Assembly (NCBI GenBank): GCA_029688995.1
Contig: JARULA010000006.1
Location: forward strand, 80,206-144,205
Origin: Marinilabiliaceae bacterium ANBcel2
GTDB taxonomy: Bacteria > Bacteroidota > Bacteroidia > Bacteroidales > Marinilabiliaceae
Length of the DNA: 64,000 bases
Direction of reading: 5' to 3'
The notes under the pieces are model-generated. The model did not search any database. It had not been told where the DNA came from and saw only the letters and a program-made list of their open reading frames with translations. A program made the position numbers and the translations under genes. Every line of letters begins with the position of its first letter. Within the stretch, counting starts at the first letter, position 1. This document shows positions 50,650 to 60,401 of this stretch, in pieces.

Positions 50650-51426
50650 CTAAATAATCTCTATATCTGATTCTTTAATCCATCCTCTATTTCCATCTTT
50701 TATCTGGATTTGATACCAATTGTCAACCTTTTGTAATACCTCTACTTTAGTACCTTCATGTAGTATAAAAAGTTCACTGCCTGCTGCTCCCGGGGCACTC
50801 TGTATTGTTACCGACGGAGTAAAAATAATTGCTCTGTTTTGTGCGGTAAGCCTATCCATCTGTTTGTTAGAATAGTTAAAAGCTATTAATGACAAAAGAA
50901 GGGTGAAGAGTGCTAAAGAAAATGATATTTTACGCAAAAGAGATGTTTTACTAAAGAAATAGAAGAGCAGTGCAATTAAGGCAAGAGTGAAAGTGGATAT
51001 TGAAATTATTGCCCAACTATTTGAGTTTGCTATATTTTTAAGGTTGTTGAACCATCTTGACATAAAAAAGGAGGTGACTGATTCAATATCATCAATAGTC
51101 TGTTCGTAGGCCAGATCTAAATTATATTTGATATCACTGTTTTGAGGAGCACGTAAAAGTGCTCTCTCATAGTTAAGTATTGCTGATGGCAGCTCTCCTT
51201 TTCGGTAATAGGCATTACCAATATTATAATACAGCTCCCATGATTCTACTCCCTGATTTAAAATCTCTTCCCAGCTGTTAACAGCATCAGAAAAGTTTCC
51301 TTCATTATAGTGATTGCTGCCCTGATTAAACAGCTCCTCTTTTGTAACACTTGCTATTTGCATGGTGCATAAAAGAAGCAGTGATAGGATTGTAGCTTTT
51401 TTTATATATAATTTGATAGTTTGCAT
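50650..51426 (-). CDS. batE: BatE-like protein: TPR + membrane helices + SH3-like domain
   Basis: A 258-residue exported/membrane protein. Signal peptide (about 1-27), two TPR-like repeats (NQGSNHYNEGNFSDAVNSWE; YYNIGNAYYRKGELPSAILN), two hydrophobic helices (about 140-158 and 166-185), and a bacterial SH3 domain at the C-terminus (EGTKVEVLQKVDNWYQIQI, DGNRGWIKESDIEII). This order matches BatE of the Bacteroides aerotolerance (Bat) operon. Last gene of the minus-strand moxR-bat cluster, 21 nt after batD. Confidence 0.85.
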   Translation of the reverse strand: MQTIKLYIKKATILSLLLLCTMQIASVTKEELFNQGSNHYNEGNFSDAVNSWEEILNQGVESWELYYNIGNAYYRKGELPSAILNYERALLRAPQNSDIKYNLDLAYEQTIDDIESVTSFFMSRWFNNLKNIANSNSWAIISISTFTLALIALLFYFFSKTSLLRKISFSLALFTLLLSLIAFNYSNKQMDRLTAQNRAIIFTPSVTIQSAPGAAGSELFILHEGTKVEVLQKVDNWYQIQIKDGNRGWIKESDIEII

Positions 51427-51447
51427 TTTGATATAGTTTTTATCTCT

Positions 51448-53283
51448 CTATTTTTTTAACTGATTTTCAAGTAAGCTAATGTTATTGAGAGCATTTTTGT
51501 AGAGTTGGTCTCTCTCTTCGTGATCATTTTTTGGTGAATAGCGTGCAAATTCACACACTTCAATAATATTTAGAAAATCATTGGCAGTCTCTTCTTTTAC
51601 ACTTTTTTCGATAAGTATATGACGTACATTATCTTTATTAAGGTCTGCTACAGGTATTGATAGCTTATCGGCTGTATAACCCCACAATGCGTGAGCCAGT
51701 TCTTCATAAAACCCTTCATTGTCACCCTGTTTTAAGAGTTTTGCCGATTTTTTCAATTTTTTACGTGCAATACGATTAGCTCTTTTGGTTTTAACCTTTT
51801 GAATATCTGCGTTCTCTTTTATTTTTTTTCGATATACAATATAGGTTAATATGAAAAGAATAAATGGTATTATATATCCGCCGTAAAAAAGTGTGGTTCC
51901 AAATATGAACTGACTGGAGGGTTGAAGGTTCCCGGGTGAGGGTTGAATATATCTTATATCTTCTCCTAAATAGGTTACCCTTTCACGTGATGAAGTTCTT
52001 GAAGGGCGTGATGGAGCAGCTGTATCTTGCACTGCTGTTTCACTGCCTGTGACATTTATTGTTATAGGATCGCTTGTTAAAGTAGCATAATTACCGGTTT
52101 GGGGATTAAAATAGCTGTACTCTACCGGAGCTATTTCATAAGTTCCTCTATGACGTGGAATAATAAGGGTTTCAACTATTCTGGAGCCTTCACCTCCTCG
52201 TCTTGTTTGAGTAATATTATTTGTTACTGAGGGGTCAAAAACATCAAATTGTTGGGGAAACGAGAACTGTGGGTTTCGTGCCATGTTATGATTACCCCTT
52301 CCTGAAATTTCTGCTCTTATTGTTATACCGTCATTAACGGTTGTTTCGGTTGTAGAGGCGGTTACATTCAATGAGATATTACCTACAATGCCTGAAAAGT
52401 TTTGTGGACGAGGTGAGGGGAGAGGTCTAACATTTATGTTAAGAGGATTGGAGTTAACTCTTTTTCGAACTGTTCTATAACCGTCAAAAAAATCTCCAAA
52501 AATACTTTGTGACCTGCGAGCCTGGCGTTGTCTCACTAAAAATTCGATGGTTACAGGTGCGATTCTAATTTCTCCGCTATTTTGGGGATAGACAACTTTT
52601 TGGTTTAAAATTCCTGTGCGATAAGTTTTTCCGTCAATATTTTCAGCATCCCACTCAATACTGCCTGATTGAGATTCAAGATTTTCACTGATAAAATCTC
52701 TTAATTCGGGTTCGCGTATATCTGAGATACTCTCTAAGTTAACGCGAGTATATATTTTGGTGGTTAATAATATGGGTTCATCCTCATAAACATTGGTTTT
52801 GCTTGCTGTTTGCCTTATAAAGAGATCATCATCTGTAATTGTTGTGGTGGATGACTCTTCACGGCTTCTTCCTTCTTGTTGTTGAGCTGCAGGGTCATCA
52901 CCTGCAACAACTTCAATTGTAACTTCATTACTTTCTACCTGCTCACCGTTAACTGTTATTGTTGCAGGTGGTATTGTATATTTGCCTGGCGAATCTGCTC
53001 TTAAAACATATGTGTATGAGTAGTTAACCGAACGGCTTACCTGATTATTAATAATTTGTACCGATTGGCTTTGCGATGTTGTAGGCCCCATTAGTACTGA
53101 AAAATCTTCAAAATCGGGCACCCGAAGGTTTGAAGCTTCTTTATTAACTGTATAGACAAGTTGAAAGCGATTGCCTTCAATTACAGTACGGGGTGCTGAT
53201 CCTTCAAACTCTATCTTCTCTTCGCCATTAGCGAAAATAGGTACAAGCAGTAAAAAGAGGTATGTTGTGATATTGCGTATCAT
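51448..53283 (-). CDS. batD: BatD family protein
   Basis: A 611-residue protein with a signal peptide (1-20), a large beta-rich periplasmic region of Ig-like repeats (about 25-425, beginning FEGSAPRTVIEGNRFQLVYTVN), one transmembrane helix (about 455-480, GTTLFYGGYIIPFILFILTY), and a charged cytoplasmic tail with helices (EELAHALWGYTADKLSIP). This arrangement is typical of BatD. It probably bridges the periplasm and the cytoplasmic MoxR/DUF58 partners. Its substrate is unknown. Located between batC (22 nt upstream) and batE. Confidence 0.9.
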   Translation of the reverse strand: MIRNITTYLFLLLVPIFANGEEKIEFEGSAPRTVIEGNRFQLVYTVNKEASNLRVPDFEDFSVLMGPTTSQSQSVQIINNQVSRSVNYSYTYVLRADSPGKYTIPPATITVNGEQVESNEVTIEVVAGDDPAAQQQEGRSREESSTTTITDDDLFIRQTASKTNVYEDEPILLTTKIYTRVNLESISDIREPELRDFISENLESQSGSIEWDAENIDGKTYRTGILNQKVVYPQNSGEIRIAPVTIEFLVRQRQARRSQSIFGDFFDGYRTVRKRVNSNPLNINVRPLPSPRPQNFSGIVGNISLNVTASTTETTVNDGITIRAEISGRGNHNMARNPQFSFPQQFDVFDPSVTNNITQTRRGGEGSRIVETLIIPRHRGTYEIAPVEYSYFNPQTGNYATLTSDPITINVTGSETAVQDTAAPSRPSRTSSRERVTYLGEDIRYIQPSPGNLQPSSQFIFGTTLFYGGYIIPFILFILTYIVYRKKIKENADIQKVKTKRANRIARKKLKKSAKLLKQGDNEGFYEELAHALWGYTADKLSIPVADLNKDNVRHILIEKSVKEETANDFLNIIEVCEFARYSPKNDHEERDQLYKNALNNISLLENQLKK

Positions 53284-53304
53284 AATTTTGACTTTGATTT
53301 AAAG

Positions 53305-54003
53305 TTACCAGTTTTTATCTATTTGAACCGGCTCTTCATCTTTTTGTTGGTGCATTTTTTCCATAAGCTCTCTCTCATCCTGATCAATTGCATCAAGTAA
53401 TCTTTCAGCGTTTTCGCGGTCTATGTCTTGTTGTTGCTCTTCTTGTTCATCGGGTTGCTGTTCTTGCTCTTGATCATCGGGCTGATCTTCGGGTTGTTGC
53501 TGCTCCTCATCTTGCTGTTCCTCCTCATCTTGTTGCTCTTCCTCTTGCTCTTCCTGCTCATCGCGAAGTTTTTTTGCAGCAATCAGGTTGTACCGAGTCT
53601 CATCATCTGTTGGATTATTTCGAAGAGATTCTTTATAGGCTTCAATACTGTTATCAATATCATTTGAAAATAAAAAGTTGTTACCAAGATTATGGTATAG
53701 CTTTGACAGCTTATCCTTCTCTTCACCTGCAAGAGGAGTTACCGATTGTAGTTGTGATAATGCCTCTTCATATCTCTCTTGACGAAATAAGCTGGATGCC
53801 AAATTATAGCCTGCTTCAAAGGATTCTGGATTTTCTCTTAATGCGTTTCGAAAAGCCTCTTCGGCCCGATTGAAATCTTCATTATTTAAATGCTCAACAC
53901 CTTGTCGTATATATCTTCTCTCTTGTTGCGCATGCGATTCTATCCAAAGAGATGTAAGTATTACTATCAATACTAATATCTTATATTTTAATGCTGACAT
54001 CAT
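53305..54003 (-). CDS. batC: BatC-like TPR protein with acidic/Gln-rich tract
   Basis: A 232-residue exported protein. I chose ATG 54003/54000, which gives a normal signal peptide (MSALKYKILVLIVILTSLWI); the longer frame from 54069 would overlap batB by 58 nt and hide the signal. TPR repeats occupy about 35-140 (GVEHLNNEDFNRAEEAFRNA; ASSLFRQERYEEALSQLQS; HNLGNNFLFSNDIDNSIEAY). A low-complexity Glu/Gln/Asp region follows (about 150-205), then a short conserved end with LLDAIDQDERELMEKM. The tract probably makes a flexible acidic arm that can bind partners. Confidence 0.85.
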   Translation of the reverse strand: MMSALKYKILVLIVILTSLWIESHAQQERRYIRQGVEHLNNEDFNRAEEAFRNALRENPESFEAGYNLASSLFRQERYEEALSQLQSVTPLAGEEKDKLSKLYHNLGNNFLFSNDIDNSIEAYKESLRNNPTDDETRYNLIAAKKLRDEQEEQEEEQQDEEEQQDEEQQQPEDQPDDQEQEQQPDEQEEQQQDIDRENAERLLDAIDQDERELMEKMHQQKDEEPVQIDKNW

Positions 54004-54010
54004 AACAGTT

Positions 54011-55072
54011 CTATTTGTTAAGGGGTTGTTCATTTTTTGAATTGTCATCGTTGACAGTAAAAAGATCAATATGTTTTAACAGTCTGTTTTTTCTCTCTAA
54101 AATTATAAAGTCGATTAAGAGTATAATTAAGGCTATTAAAGCAAGATATTGAAACTGATCTTCAAAATCGGTATATTGTACCGAATCAAATTCTGTTTGT
54201 TCTATATCAGATAGTTCGCTAATCAAATTGTTGATTCCTGACCTTATATTGTCAGTAGCTATATACTCTCCATTACCTGCGTTAGCAATACCGGCAAGCA
54301 TGTCGGGATCCATTTTGGTTATTACAACATTTCCCTCTCTATCTCTCAAAAAATTCCCGTTTTGTGCTGTTGGAATAGGACCTCCATCGGGCGACCCGAT
54401 ACCTACTGTATATACTTTAATGCCCATTTCTGCTGCTCGCCTGGCTGCTCCTATTGCATCATCCTCGTGATTCTCTCCGTCTGAAATTAAAACTATTGCT
54501 CTGTTTACATCATCATGATCTGAAAATGAGTTTATTGATTGTTCTATCGCAGCACCTATTGTTGTGCCCTGTACAGGAACTATATCGGTATTGATTGATG
54601 ATAAAAACATTTTTGCCGATGCGTAATCATTTGTTATGGGCATTTGTGTATATGCTCTTCCTGCAAAAACAACAAGTCCGATGCGATCATTAACAAGTTG
54701 GTCGGTTAATCGCGAAACTGCCTGTTTTGCCCTTTCTAGTCTGCTTGGACTTACATCTTCGGCATTCATGCTGTTTGAGACATCAATAGCAACTACTATC
54801 TCTATTCCCTTTCTCTCAATTGTTTGAAGCCGTGTGCCAAATTGTGGGGCGGCCATTGTGAAAATCAATAGCAGTAAAGCAAGTAGCATTAAATAGAACT
54901 TAGTAACCGGTCGTAATGTCGATACATCCGGCATAAGATGTGAAACCAGCTTTAAATTACCAAAACGTTCTAGTTTTTTGCTCCTTAAATAGGAAAATGT
55001 CAGGTATAAAAATGCCAGTGCCGGTATTAATACTAACAGATAGAGATATTCTGGATTACCAAATCGAAACAT
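54011..55072 (-). CDS. batB: BatB: membrane-anchored von Willebrand factor A domain protein
   Basis: A 353-residue protein: two N-terminal helices (YLYLLVLIPALAFLYLTF; KFYLMLLALLLLIFTMA), a VWA domain from about residue 85 with the metal-ion (MIDAS) motif DVSNSM, VPVQGTTIGAAIEQSI and SDGENHEDD, and a C-terminal helix (LALIALIILLIDFIIL). It is paralogous to BatA. The pair is thought to act as a protein-interaction platform for the MoxR ATPase. Lies 48 nt after batA and 7 nt before the chosen batC start. Confidence 0.92.
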   Translation of the reverse strand: MFRFGNPEYLYLLVLIPALAFLYLTFSYLRSKKLERFGNLKLVSHLMPDVSTLRPVTKFYLMLLALLLLIFTMAAPQFGTRLQTIERKGIEIVVAIDVSNSMNAEDVSPSRLERAKQAVSRLTDQLVNDRIGLVVFAGRAYTQMPITNDYASAKMFLSSINTDIVPVQGTTIGAAIEQSINSFSDHDDVNRAIVLISDGENHEDDAIGAARRAAEMGIKVYTVGIGSPDGGPIPTAQNGNFLRDREGNVVITKMDPDMLAGIANAGNGEYIATDNIRSGINNLISELSDIEQTEFDSVQYTDFEDQFQYLALIALIILLIDFIILERKNRLLKHIDLFTVNDDNSKNEQPLNK

Positions 55073-55120
55073 AGTTATAACTTTTTTAAACTGTTACTTA
55101 AAACAATTTTGGCCGGTTTA

Positions 55121-56110
55121 TTATGGCAATGTTTTTAAAATTGTATTTCTTATTAATATTTCTGCCAGTAATAAAAAACCTGCTATTAATATGAATGGCA
55201 AAAACTCTTCAGCATGTCTGGTATATTCTTCAACATATATCTCCTGCCTCTCTAATTGATCAATTTCACGATAAATTTGATCAAGACCTTCTCTGTCGGT
55301 AGCTCTAAAATATCTGCCACCTGTTAAGTCAGCCATCTCTTGTAACTGCTCCTCATTAATTCGAACTTCAACTTCCCGTATCTGTTCTCCAAAGGCAGTT
55401 GTAACAGGAAATGGGGCAGTTCCATCACTTCCAACTCCAACGGTATATACCCTTACTCCAAATTCTCTTGCAATTTCTGCAGCTCCCAGAGGTGATATTC
55501 TTCCTCTGTTGTTTTCTCCGTCGGATAGTAATACAACTACTTTACTTTCTGCATCACTATGTCTTAACCTGTTAACAGCAGCAGCAAGTCCCATGCCAAT
55601 GGCAGTACCATCTTCAACCATTCCTGTATTAACATTCTGCATCATATTTATAAGAACGTTATGATCAAGGGTAAGAGGGCATAAAGTAAAAGCTTCACCT
55701 GCAAATATTGTCAGGCCTATTCGATCATACTCCCTACTGTTTATAAATTCTATAGCTACCTCTTTTGCCGCTTCCATACGGTTTGGTTCAAAATCCATAG
55801 CCATCATACTACCTGATATATCTAAAGAAATCATTATATCAATGCCTTCGGTTGAAACCTCACGTAAGCTATCACTACTTTGCGGTCGTGCCAATGCAAT
55901 AATAATAAAGGAGATAACCAGAACCCTTAAGGTAAATGGTATATGTCGTAAATGACGTTTTTTTGATTTTTTACTCTGCATAAATCCTTTTAATGAACTA
56001 ATTTGAAGGGTTGCAGAGGTGTTGTGTTGCTTATAAATATACCAGACAATCATTGGTAGTAAAAGCAACAATAACCAAAAATATTGTGGATGAAGAAATG
56101 TATAATTCAT
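55121..56110 (-). CDS. batA: BatA: membrane-anchored von Willebrand factor A domain protein
   Basis: A 329-residue protein with N-terminal helices (YFWLLLLLLPMIVWYIY and FTLRVLVISFIIIALA), a VWA domain with MIDAS DISGSM, VEDGTAIGMGLAAAVNRL and SDGENNRG, and a terminal helix (EFLPFILIAGFLLLAEIL). Founding member of the Bat cluster, first linked to aerotolerance in Bacteroides fragilis; later work favours a general envelope-stress role. Located 20 nt after a small membrane protein gene of the same cluster. Confidence 0.92.
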   Translation of the reverse strand: MNYTFLHPQYFWLLLLLLPMIVWYIYKQHNTSATLQISSLKGFMQSKKSKKRHLRHIPFTLRVLVISFIIIALARPQSSDSLREVSTEGIDIMISLDISGSMMAMDFEPNRMEAAKEVAIEFINSREYDRIGLTIFAGEAFTLCPLTLDHNVLINMMQNVNTGMVEDGTAIGMGLAAAVNRLRHSDAESKVVVLLSDGENNRGRISPLGAAEIAREFGVRVYTVGVGSDGTAPFPVTTAFGEQIREVEVRINEEQLQEMADLTGGRYFRATDREGLDQIYREIDQLERQEIYVEEYTRHAEEFLPFILIAGFLLLAEILIRNTILKTLP

Positions 56111-56130
56111 CTGTATATAATTTATTTAAA

Positions 56131-57180
56131 TTATTGCTTTGATCTATCTTTAGCTGTGTTACCCTTCTCTTTTCTTAGTGATTCCTGAGCAGCTTCTTCT
56201 GCTGTTTGAATGGGCTCCTCTTTTGTTTGATTAACAAAAAAGTAGGTGCTCAATAAGCTAAAATCATTCTCATCGGGTGTAGGTTCATATTTTGCAAATT
56301 TTGCAAGATCGGCTGTGTTTAGTACCTGTTCAGTTTTATTTAACAATTTACTGTCGGGTAACTCAATTCTTTTTAACTCTTTTATAATTTCTCCCGATGT
56401 TAGCTCTTTTGCAGGAAAATTGTAACGCTCTTCAAGATATTGTCTTAGAGTATCTGTTATTTGCGAATGAAACTCTTTTATCATTCCTCGTTGCCAAAGT
56501 TTCTCTGACTTGATCTTATCAAGAGTGCGCAAGGCTGTTAAATGTGGTGGCTCTTTTGGTTTCTCTTTAAAGAAAATCTCTTTTACAGGATTTCGCTTTT
56601 TTATCCAGGACCATACTAATGCCGCAATTATTGCCAGTATTAGAAGGATAAGTGCACCACGGGTAAAATATGGTAATAATTCGGATATTTTAAATGGTAC
56701 ATTTAGAGGAGATTTGATATCGAAAAAACCCTCATCGGGATCAATCTCTCCAAAAGGATTAACTACCCGAAGTGAGTTTGCCTGTGACTCTCTTGTAACC
56801 GTTTGTTGTCCCTCTAGATACTCAAATTTGAGAGGTGGAATGTAGTGTATTCCGCTATCGAATGAGGTTATTCTATATCTTTTTATTACTTCTATTTTCT
56901 CATTTTCCAGAAATGTGGTGTCTGGACCGCTACTTTCAACTATCTCAATTGGTTCTGTTATAGTATCTGAAAATTGTGGAAATATAACCTCGACATCTTT
57001 AGGCTGCGATACGGATAAATTAAAATCCATCTGTCCGCCTATAAACAGTAATGTTGAATCGGGTGCTGCCGATACTCTTATTGTTTGTGCAAATGTTTTA
57101 TCGGTACTACTTACTGTAAGCGTGCTTATTATAAGGGTTATAAGCAAAGTTTTAAATATATTATCTCTCTTTTTAACCAT
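56131..57180 (-). CDS. Bat-cluster membrane protein (DUF4381/BatD-like, unnamed)
   Basis: A 349-residue protein with a signal peptide (about 1-32), a periplasmic beta domain (ISAAPDSTLLFIGGQMDFNL-like start), one transmembrane helix (about 171-190, GALILLILAIIAALVWSW), and a cytoplasmic helical part (LRTLDKIKSEKLWQRGMIKEF, LRQYLEERYNFPAKE). The same topology as BatD on a smaller scale. It stands between the DUF58 gene (1 nt gap) and batA, its usual place in Bacteroidota Bat operons. No separate function is established. Confidence 0.83.
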   Translation of the reverse strand: MVKKRDNIFKTLLITLIISTLTVSSTDKTFAQTIRVSAAPDSTLLFIGGQMDFNLSVSQPKDVEVIFPQFSDTITEPIEIVESSGPDTTFLENEKIEVIKRYRITSFDSGIHYIPPLKFEYLEGQQTVTRESQANSLRVVNPFGEIDPDEGFFDIKSPLNVPFKISELLPYFTRGALILLILAIIAALVWSWIKKRNPVKEIFFKEKPKEPPHLTALRTLDKIKSEKLWQRGMIKEFHSQITDTLRQYLEERYNFPAKELTSGEIIKELKRIELPDSKLLNKTEQVLNTADLAKFAKYEPTPDENDFSLLSTYFFVNQTKEEPIQTAEEAAQESLRKEKGNTAKDRSKQ

Positions 57181-57181
57181 A

Positions 57182-58048
57182 TCAGCTTCTTTTTTTGAAT
57201 AGCGAAATAAGTGCTTTTACATAATCTTCATCTGTTCTTATTGATACACTGTCTATCCCGCATTTGGTAAAGCTGTTATTTATTTTCTCTTCGTTTTGAG
57301 CCCACCATTTTGAGTAATTGCGTCTTACTTCTCTGTTTGATGTGTTTATCCATTGTGTATCTCCGGTTTCGGCATCTTTAAAGTGAACAAAACCTATGTC
57401 GGGCATAACTGTTTCTCGAGGATCATAAACTCTTAATCCAACAATATCGTGTTTTTGATTTGCAATTTTAAGATCTTTTTCAAACTCTTCATCCATGAAG
57501 TCAGAAATTACAAATGTTGTGCACCTCTTTTTAATTGCATTGGTAAGATAGCGTAAAACTCCAGAGATATCGGTTTTTCTCTCTTTAGGCTGAAATGATA
57601 TGAGCTCTCTTATAATATGGAGTATATGTTTTTTCCCTTTTTTAGGAGGAATAAATTTCTCTACATGGTCAGAAAAAAAGATAACTCCTGTTTTATCATT
57701 ATTCTGTATAGCCGAAAATGCTAAAACAGCAGCTATTTCGGTAATTATGTTTTTTTTAAACCTCCAGGTTGTTCCAAATTCGCGGGAGCCAGATACATCT
57801 ATTAGCAGCATAACTGTCATCTCCCGTTCTTCCTCAAAAACTTTAATGTAAGGGGTGTTAAAACGTGCTGTAACGTTCCAGTCGATACTTCGAATATCAT
57901 CTCCATACTGATATTCGCGCACTTCACTAAACATCATACCACGCCCTTTAAATGCAGAATGGTACTCTCCTGCAAAGATATTGCTGGAGAGCCCTTTTGT
58001 TTTTATCTCAATTTGGCGTACCCGCTTTAGAATATCTGTTGTTTCCAC
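57182..58048 (-). CDS. DUF58 domain protein of the Bat cluster
   Basis: A 288-residue cytoplasmic protein. It has the DUF58 signature GEYHSAFKGRGMMFSEVREYQYGDDIRSIDWNVTAR-like block (residues about 27-62) and then a VWA-like fold with LLIDVSGSREFG and ISDFMDEEF. DUF58 proteins are the standard partners of MoxR AAA ATPases. It lies 62 nt after moxR and 1 nt before the next gene, so the whole cluster is probably a single transcript. Confidence 0.92.
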   Translation of the reverse strand: METTDILKRVRQIEIKTKGLSSNIFAGEYHSAFKGRGMMFSEVREYQYGDDIRSIDWNVTARFNTPYIKVFEEEREMTVMLLIDVSGSREFGTTWRFKKNIITEIAAVLAFSAIQNNDKTGVIFFSDHVEKFIPPKKGKKHILHIIRELISFQPKERKTDISGVLRYLTNAIKKRCTTFVISDFMDEEFEKDLKIANQKHDIVGLRVYDPRETVMPDIGFVHFKDAETGDTQWINTSNREVRRNYSKWWAQNEEKINNSFTKCGIDSVSIRTDEDYVKALISLFKKRS

Positions 58049-58110
58049 AATAATATAAGGTTTAGAGTGATAAATTTAATGAATCAATAAAACTCTCTTT
58101 GACCCAATTT

Positions 58111-59106
58111 TTATGGTACCTCAACAGTATTTAAGATTTCGCTTATTATCTCCTCGGATGTTATATTATTTGCCTCTGCCTCATATGATAGTCCAATACG
58201 GTGCCTCATAACATCATGGCATACAGCACGTATATCCTCGGGGATTACATATCCTCTTCGCTTAATAAATGCATATGCTTTTGACGCCATTGCTAAATTA
58301 ATACTTGCTCTGGGTGAAGCTCCATAAGAGATCATATCTTTAAATTGATCGAGCTTATAGTTTTCGGGAAATCTTGTAGCAAAGACTATATCGACAATGT
58401 ATTTTTCGATCTTTTCATCCATATATACATCTTTAACTACTTTACGAGCCCGTAGAATATCATCTGGTTTAATTACTTGAGATGCCTGAGGAAATTTTTG
58501 TGCCAGATTATGTCGAATAATTTGCTGCTCTTCACTCTGCTTTGGATATGATATAACCACTTTTAACATAAAACGGTCAACTTGTGCTTCGGGAAGTGGG
58601 TAGGTTCCCTCTTGTTCTATAGGGTTTTGTGTAGCCATAACCAAAAATGGTTCGGGTAAATTAAAGGTCTCTTCACCTAAGGTAACCTGTCTCTCTTGCA
58701 TTGCTTCAAGAAGAGCGCTTTGAACTTTAGCGGGAGCACGGTTAATCTCATCGGCTAAAACAAAATTTGTAAATATAGGCCCCTGTTTTACCATAAACTC
58801 CTCTCTCTTTTGGCTGTAAATCATTGTTCCCAAAAGGTCGGCAGGCAAAAGGTCGGGGGTAAACTGAATTCTGCTGAATTTTGCATCGGTTGTTGTTGCC
58901 AGGGTGTTTATAGCCAAAGTTTTTGCCAGTCCGGGAACACCCTCCAAAAGTATATGACCGTTGGCTAATAATCCTGTTAGCAAGCTGTCAATAAGATGCT
59001 TTTGCCCAACAATAACTTTGTTCATTTCGATGTTAAGGAGGTCGACAAATGAGCTCTCCTGTTTAATTCTTTCATTAAGTTCTTTAATATCAACAGTTTC
59101 ATTCAT
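58111..59106 (-). CDS. MoxR family AAA+ ATPase
   Basis: A 331-residue AAA+ protein of MoxR type: Walker A in LEGVPGLAKTLA, Walker B in NFVLADEINRAPAKVQSALLEAM, sensor 1 in FLVMATQNPIEQEGTYPLPEAQVDRF, and the C-terminal lid with SYGASPRASINL. These ATPases act as chaperone-like remodelers of VWA-domain partners, and the DUF58 and BatA/BatB genes downstream are the evident clients. Likely first gene of the Bat operon. queA lies 80 nt upstream on the same strand. Confidence 0.95.
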   Translation of the reverse strand: MNETVDIKELNERIKQESSFVDLLNIEMNKVIVGQKHLIDSLLTGLLANGHILLEGVPGLAKTLAINTLATTTDAKFSRIQFTPDLLPADLLGTMIYSQKREEFMVKQGPIFTNFVLADEINRAPAKVQSALLEAMQERQVTLGEETFNLPEPFLVMATQNPIEQEGTYPLPEAQVDRFMLKVVISYPKQSEEQQIIRHNLAQKFPQASQVIKPDDILRARKVVKDVYMDEKIEKYIVDIVFATRFPENYKLDQFKDMISYGASPRASINLAMASKAYAFIKRRGYVIPEDIRAVCHDVMRHRIGLSYEAEANNITSEEIISEILNTVEVP

Positions 59107-59186
59107 AACCTGTGAGTTTATCTATATTATATTACATTTTTAAATATTAAAACCGATAATTCGACAATCAATAATTGTTCCAAACT

Positions 59187-60389
59187 TTACTTTAATAGTA
59201 GTGAACTATCCCCGTAACTTAAAAATCTAAAATTATTTGTTAAGGCATACTCATATATATCTTTCCACTTATCTCCTGTAAAGGCTGCTATTAATAATAA
59301 CAGCGTGCTTCTGGGTTGATGAAAATTGGTTATTAATCCGTCAATCACTCTAAATTTATAACCGGGAGTTATAATAATAGATGTTGAAGCGCTAACTCCG
59401 CTTTTTTGTTCTTTTTCCAATAGCTTTGAGAACTCCTTTAATGTATTTTTGTGCTGATCTTTATCTCTATATTTAAAGCCGTCCCATTGATCAATCTCTC
59501 TACTGTTTTTATTGGCAGCCTCTTTTAGTGCAAGTATATGTAATGATTCTATTGTACGCACCGATGTAGTGCCAACAGCAATGATTGGTCCGTTATGATC
59601 TGCAATCTTCCTGACTGTTTCGGTTGTAACATTAAAGTGTTCGGTATGCATCTCATGCTCGGCAATTGTTTCTGATTTTACCGGCTTAAATGTTCCGGCT
59701 CCAACGTGCAGGGTTATTTCGGCAGTTGAAATACTCTTTTTTTTGAGCTCTTTTATTATTTCGGGTGTAAAATGGAGTCCGGCTGTAGGAGCTGCAACTG
59801 AGCCTTTATTTGAGGAGTAAATCGTTTGATATCTCTCATTATCTATCTCTTCAGCATCTCTTTTTAGATATGGAGGCAGAGGGGTATTTCCAGCAGCTTC
59901 CATTATTTCGGCAAATGTTATATCACTTTTGTCCCATTTAAATAGAATTACAAACTCTTCTCCGGTTTCTCGATATAGTTCTGCTTTAACTGTAACATCT
60001 TTATAATTGATAATTGTAGTAAGATATATTGCACCCGATTTCCACTTCTTTTTATTTCCAATTAGGCAGTTCCATTTTACTTCATTTTTTGATTCAAAAG
60101 CTTTTGATATATCGATGTTGTTATAAGGTTCAAGACAAAACAGCTCAATTTTTGCTCCTGTTGATTTCTTAAAAATGAGTCTGGCCCTTACAACTTTTGT
60201 GTTGTTGAATATTAAGAGAGAGTTTTCGGGTAGTTGGGTTGTAATATTTTTAAATTGTGTGTGTGATAGCTTACTATTTTTATAAATAAGAAGTTTTGAA
60301 TTATCTCTTGTTTTTGCCGGATAGAGAGCTATTTTAGAGTTGGGCAGAATGTAATCATATTCTGAAATGTTTATTTCAGGTATCTTCAT
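59187..60389 (-). CDS. queA: S-adenosylmethionine:tRNA ribosyltransferase-isomerase
   Basis: A 400-residue enzyme that transfers and rearranges the ribosyl group of SAM onto preQ1 in tRNA, making epoxyqueuosine. Landmarks: the N-terminal EYDYILPNSKIALYPAKTRDNSKLL, FNNTKVVRARL, VAAPTAGLHFTPEIIKEL, ITLHVGAGTFKPV, and the C-terminal NFHQPRSTLLLLIAAFTG. About 50 residues longer than the common 340-350 form because of inserts around residues 290-325, as in some other Bacteroidota copies. Monocistronic or leading into moxR. Confidence 0.95.
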   Translation of the reverse strand: MKIPEINISEYDYILPNSKIALYPAKTRDNSKLLIYKNSKLSHTQFKNITTQLPENSLLIFNNTKVVRARLIFKKSTGAKIELFCLEPYNNIDISKAFESKNEVKWNCLIGNKKKWKSGAIYLTTIINYKDVTVKAELYRETGEEFVILFKWDKSDITFAEIMEAAGNTPLPPYLKRDAEEIDNERYQTIYSSNKGSVAAPTAGLHFTPEIIKELKKKSISTAEITLHVGAGTFKPVKSETIAEHEMHTEHFNVTTETVRKIADHNGPIIAVGTTSVRTIESLHILALKEAANKNSREIDQWDGFKYRDKDQHKNTLKEFSKLLEKEQKSGVSASTSIIITPGYKFRVIDGLITNFHQPRSTLLLLIAAFTGDKWKDIYEYALTNNFRFLSYGDSSLLLK

Positions 60390-60401
60390 TTTTATATAGG
60401 T

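Noticed and set aside
53428..53667. Hydrophobic Leu-rich frame opposite batC
   Set aside because: It is the complement of the acidic Glu/Gln repeat codons of batC, which automatically read as Leu/Phe. Not a membrane protein.
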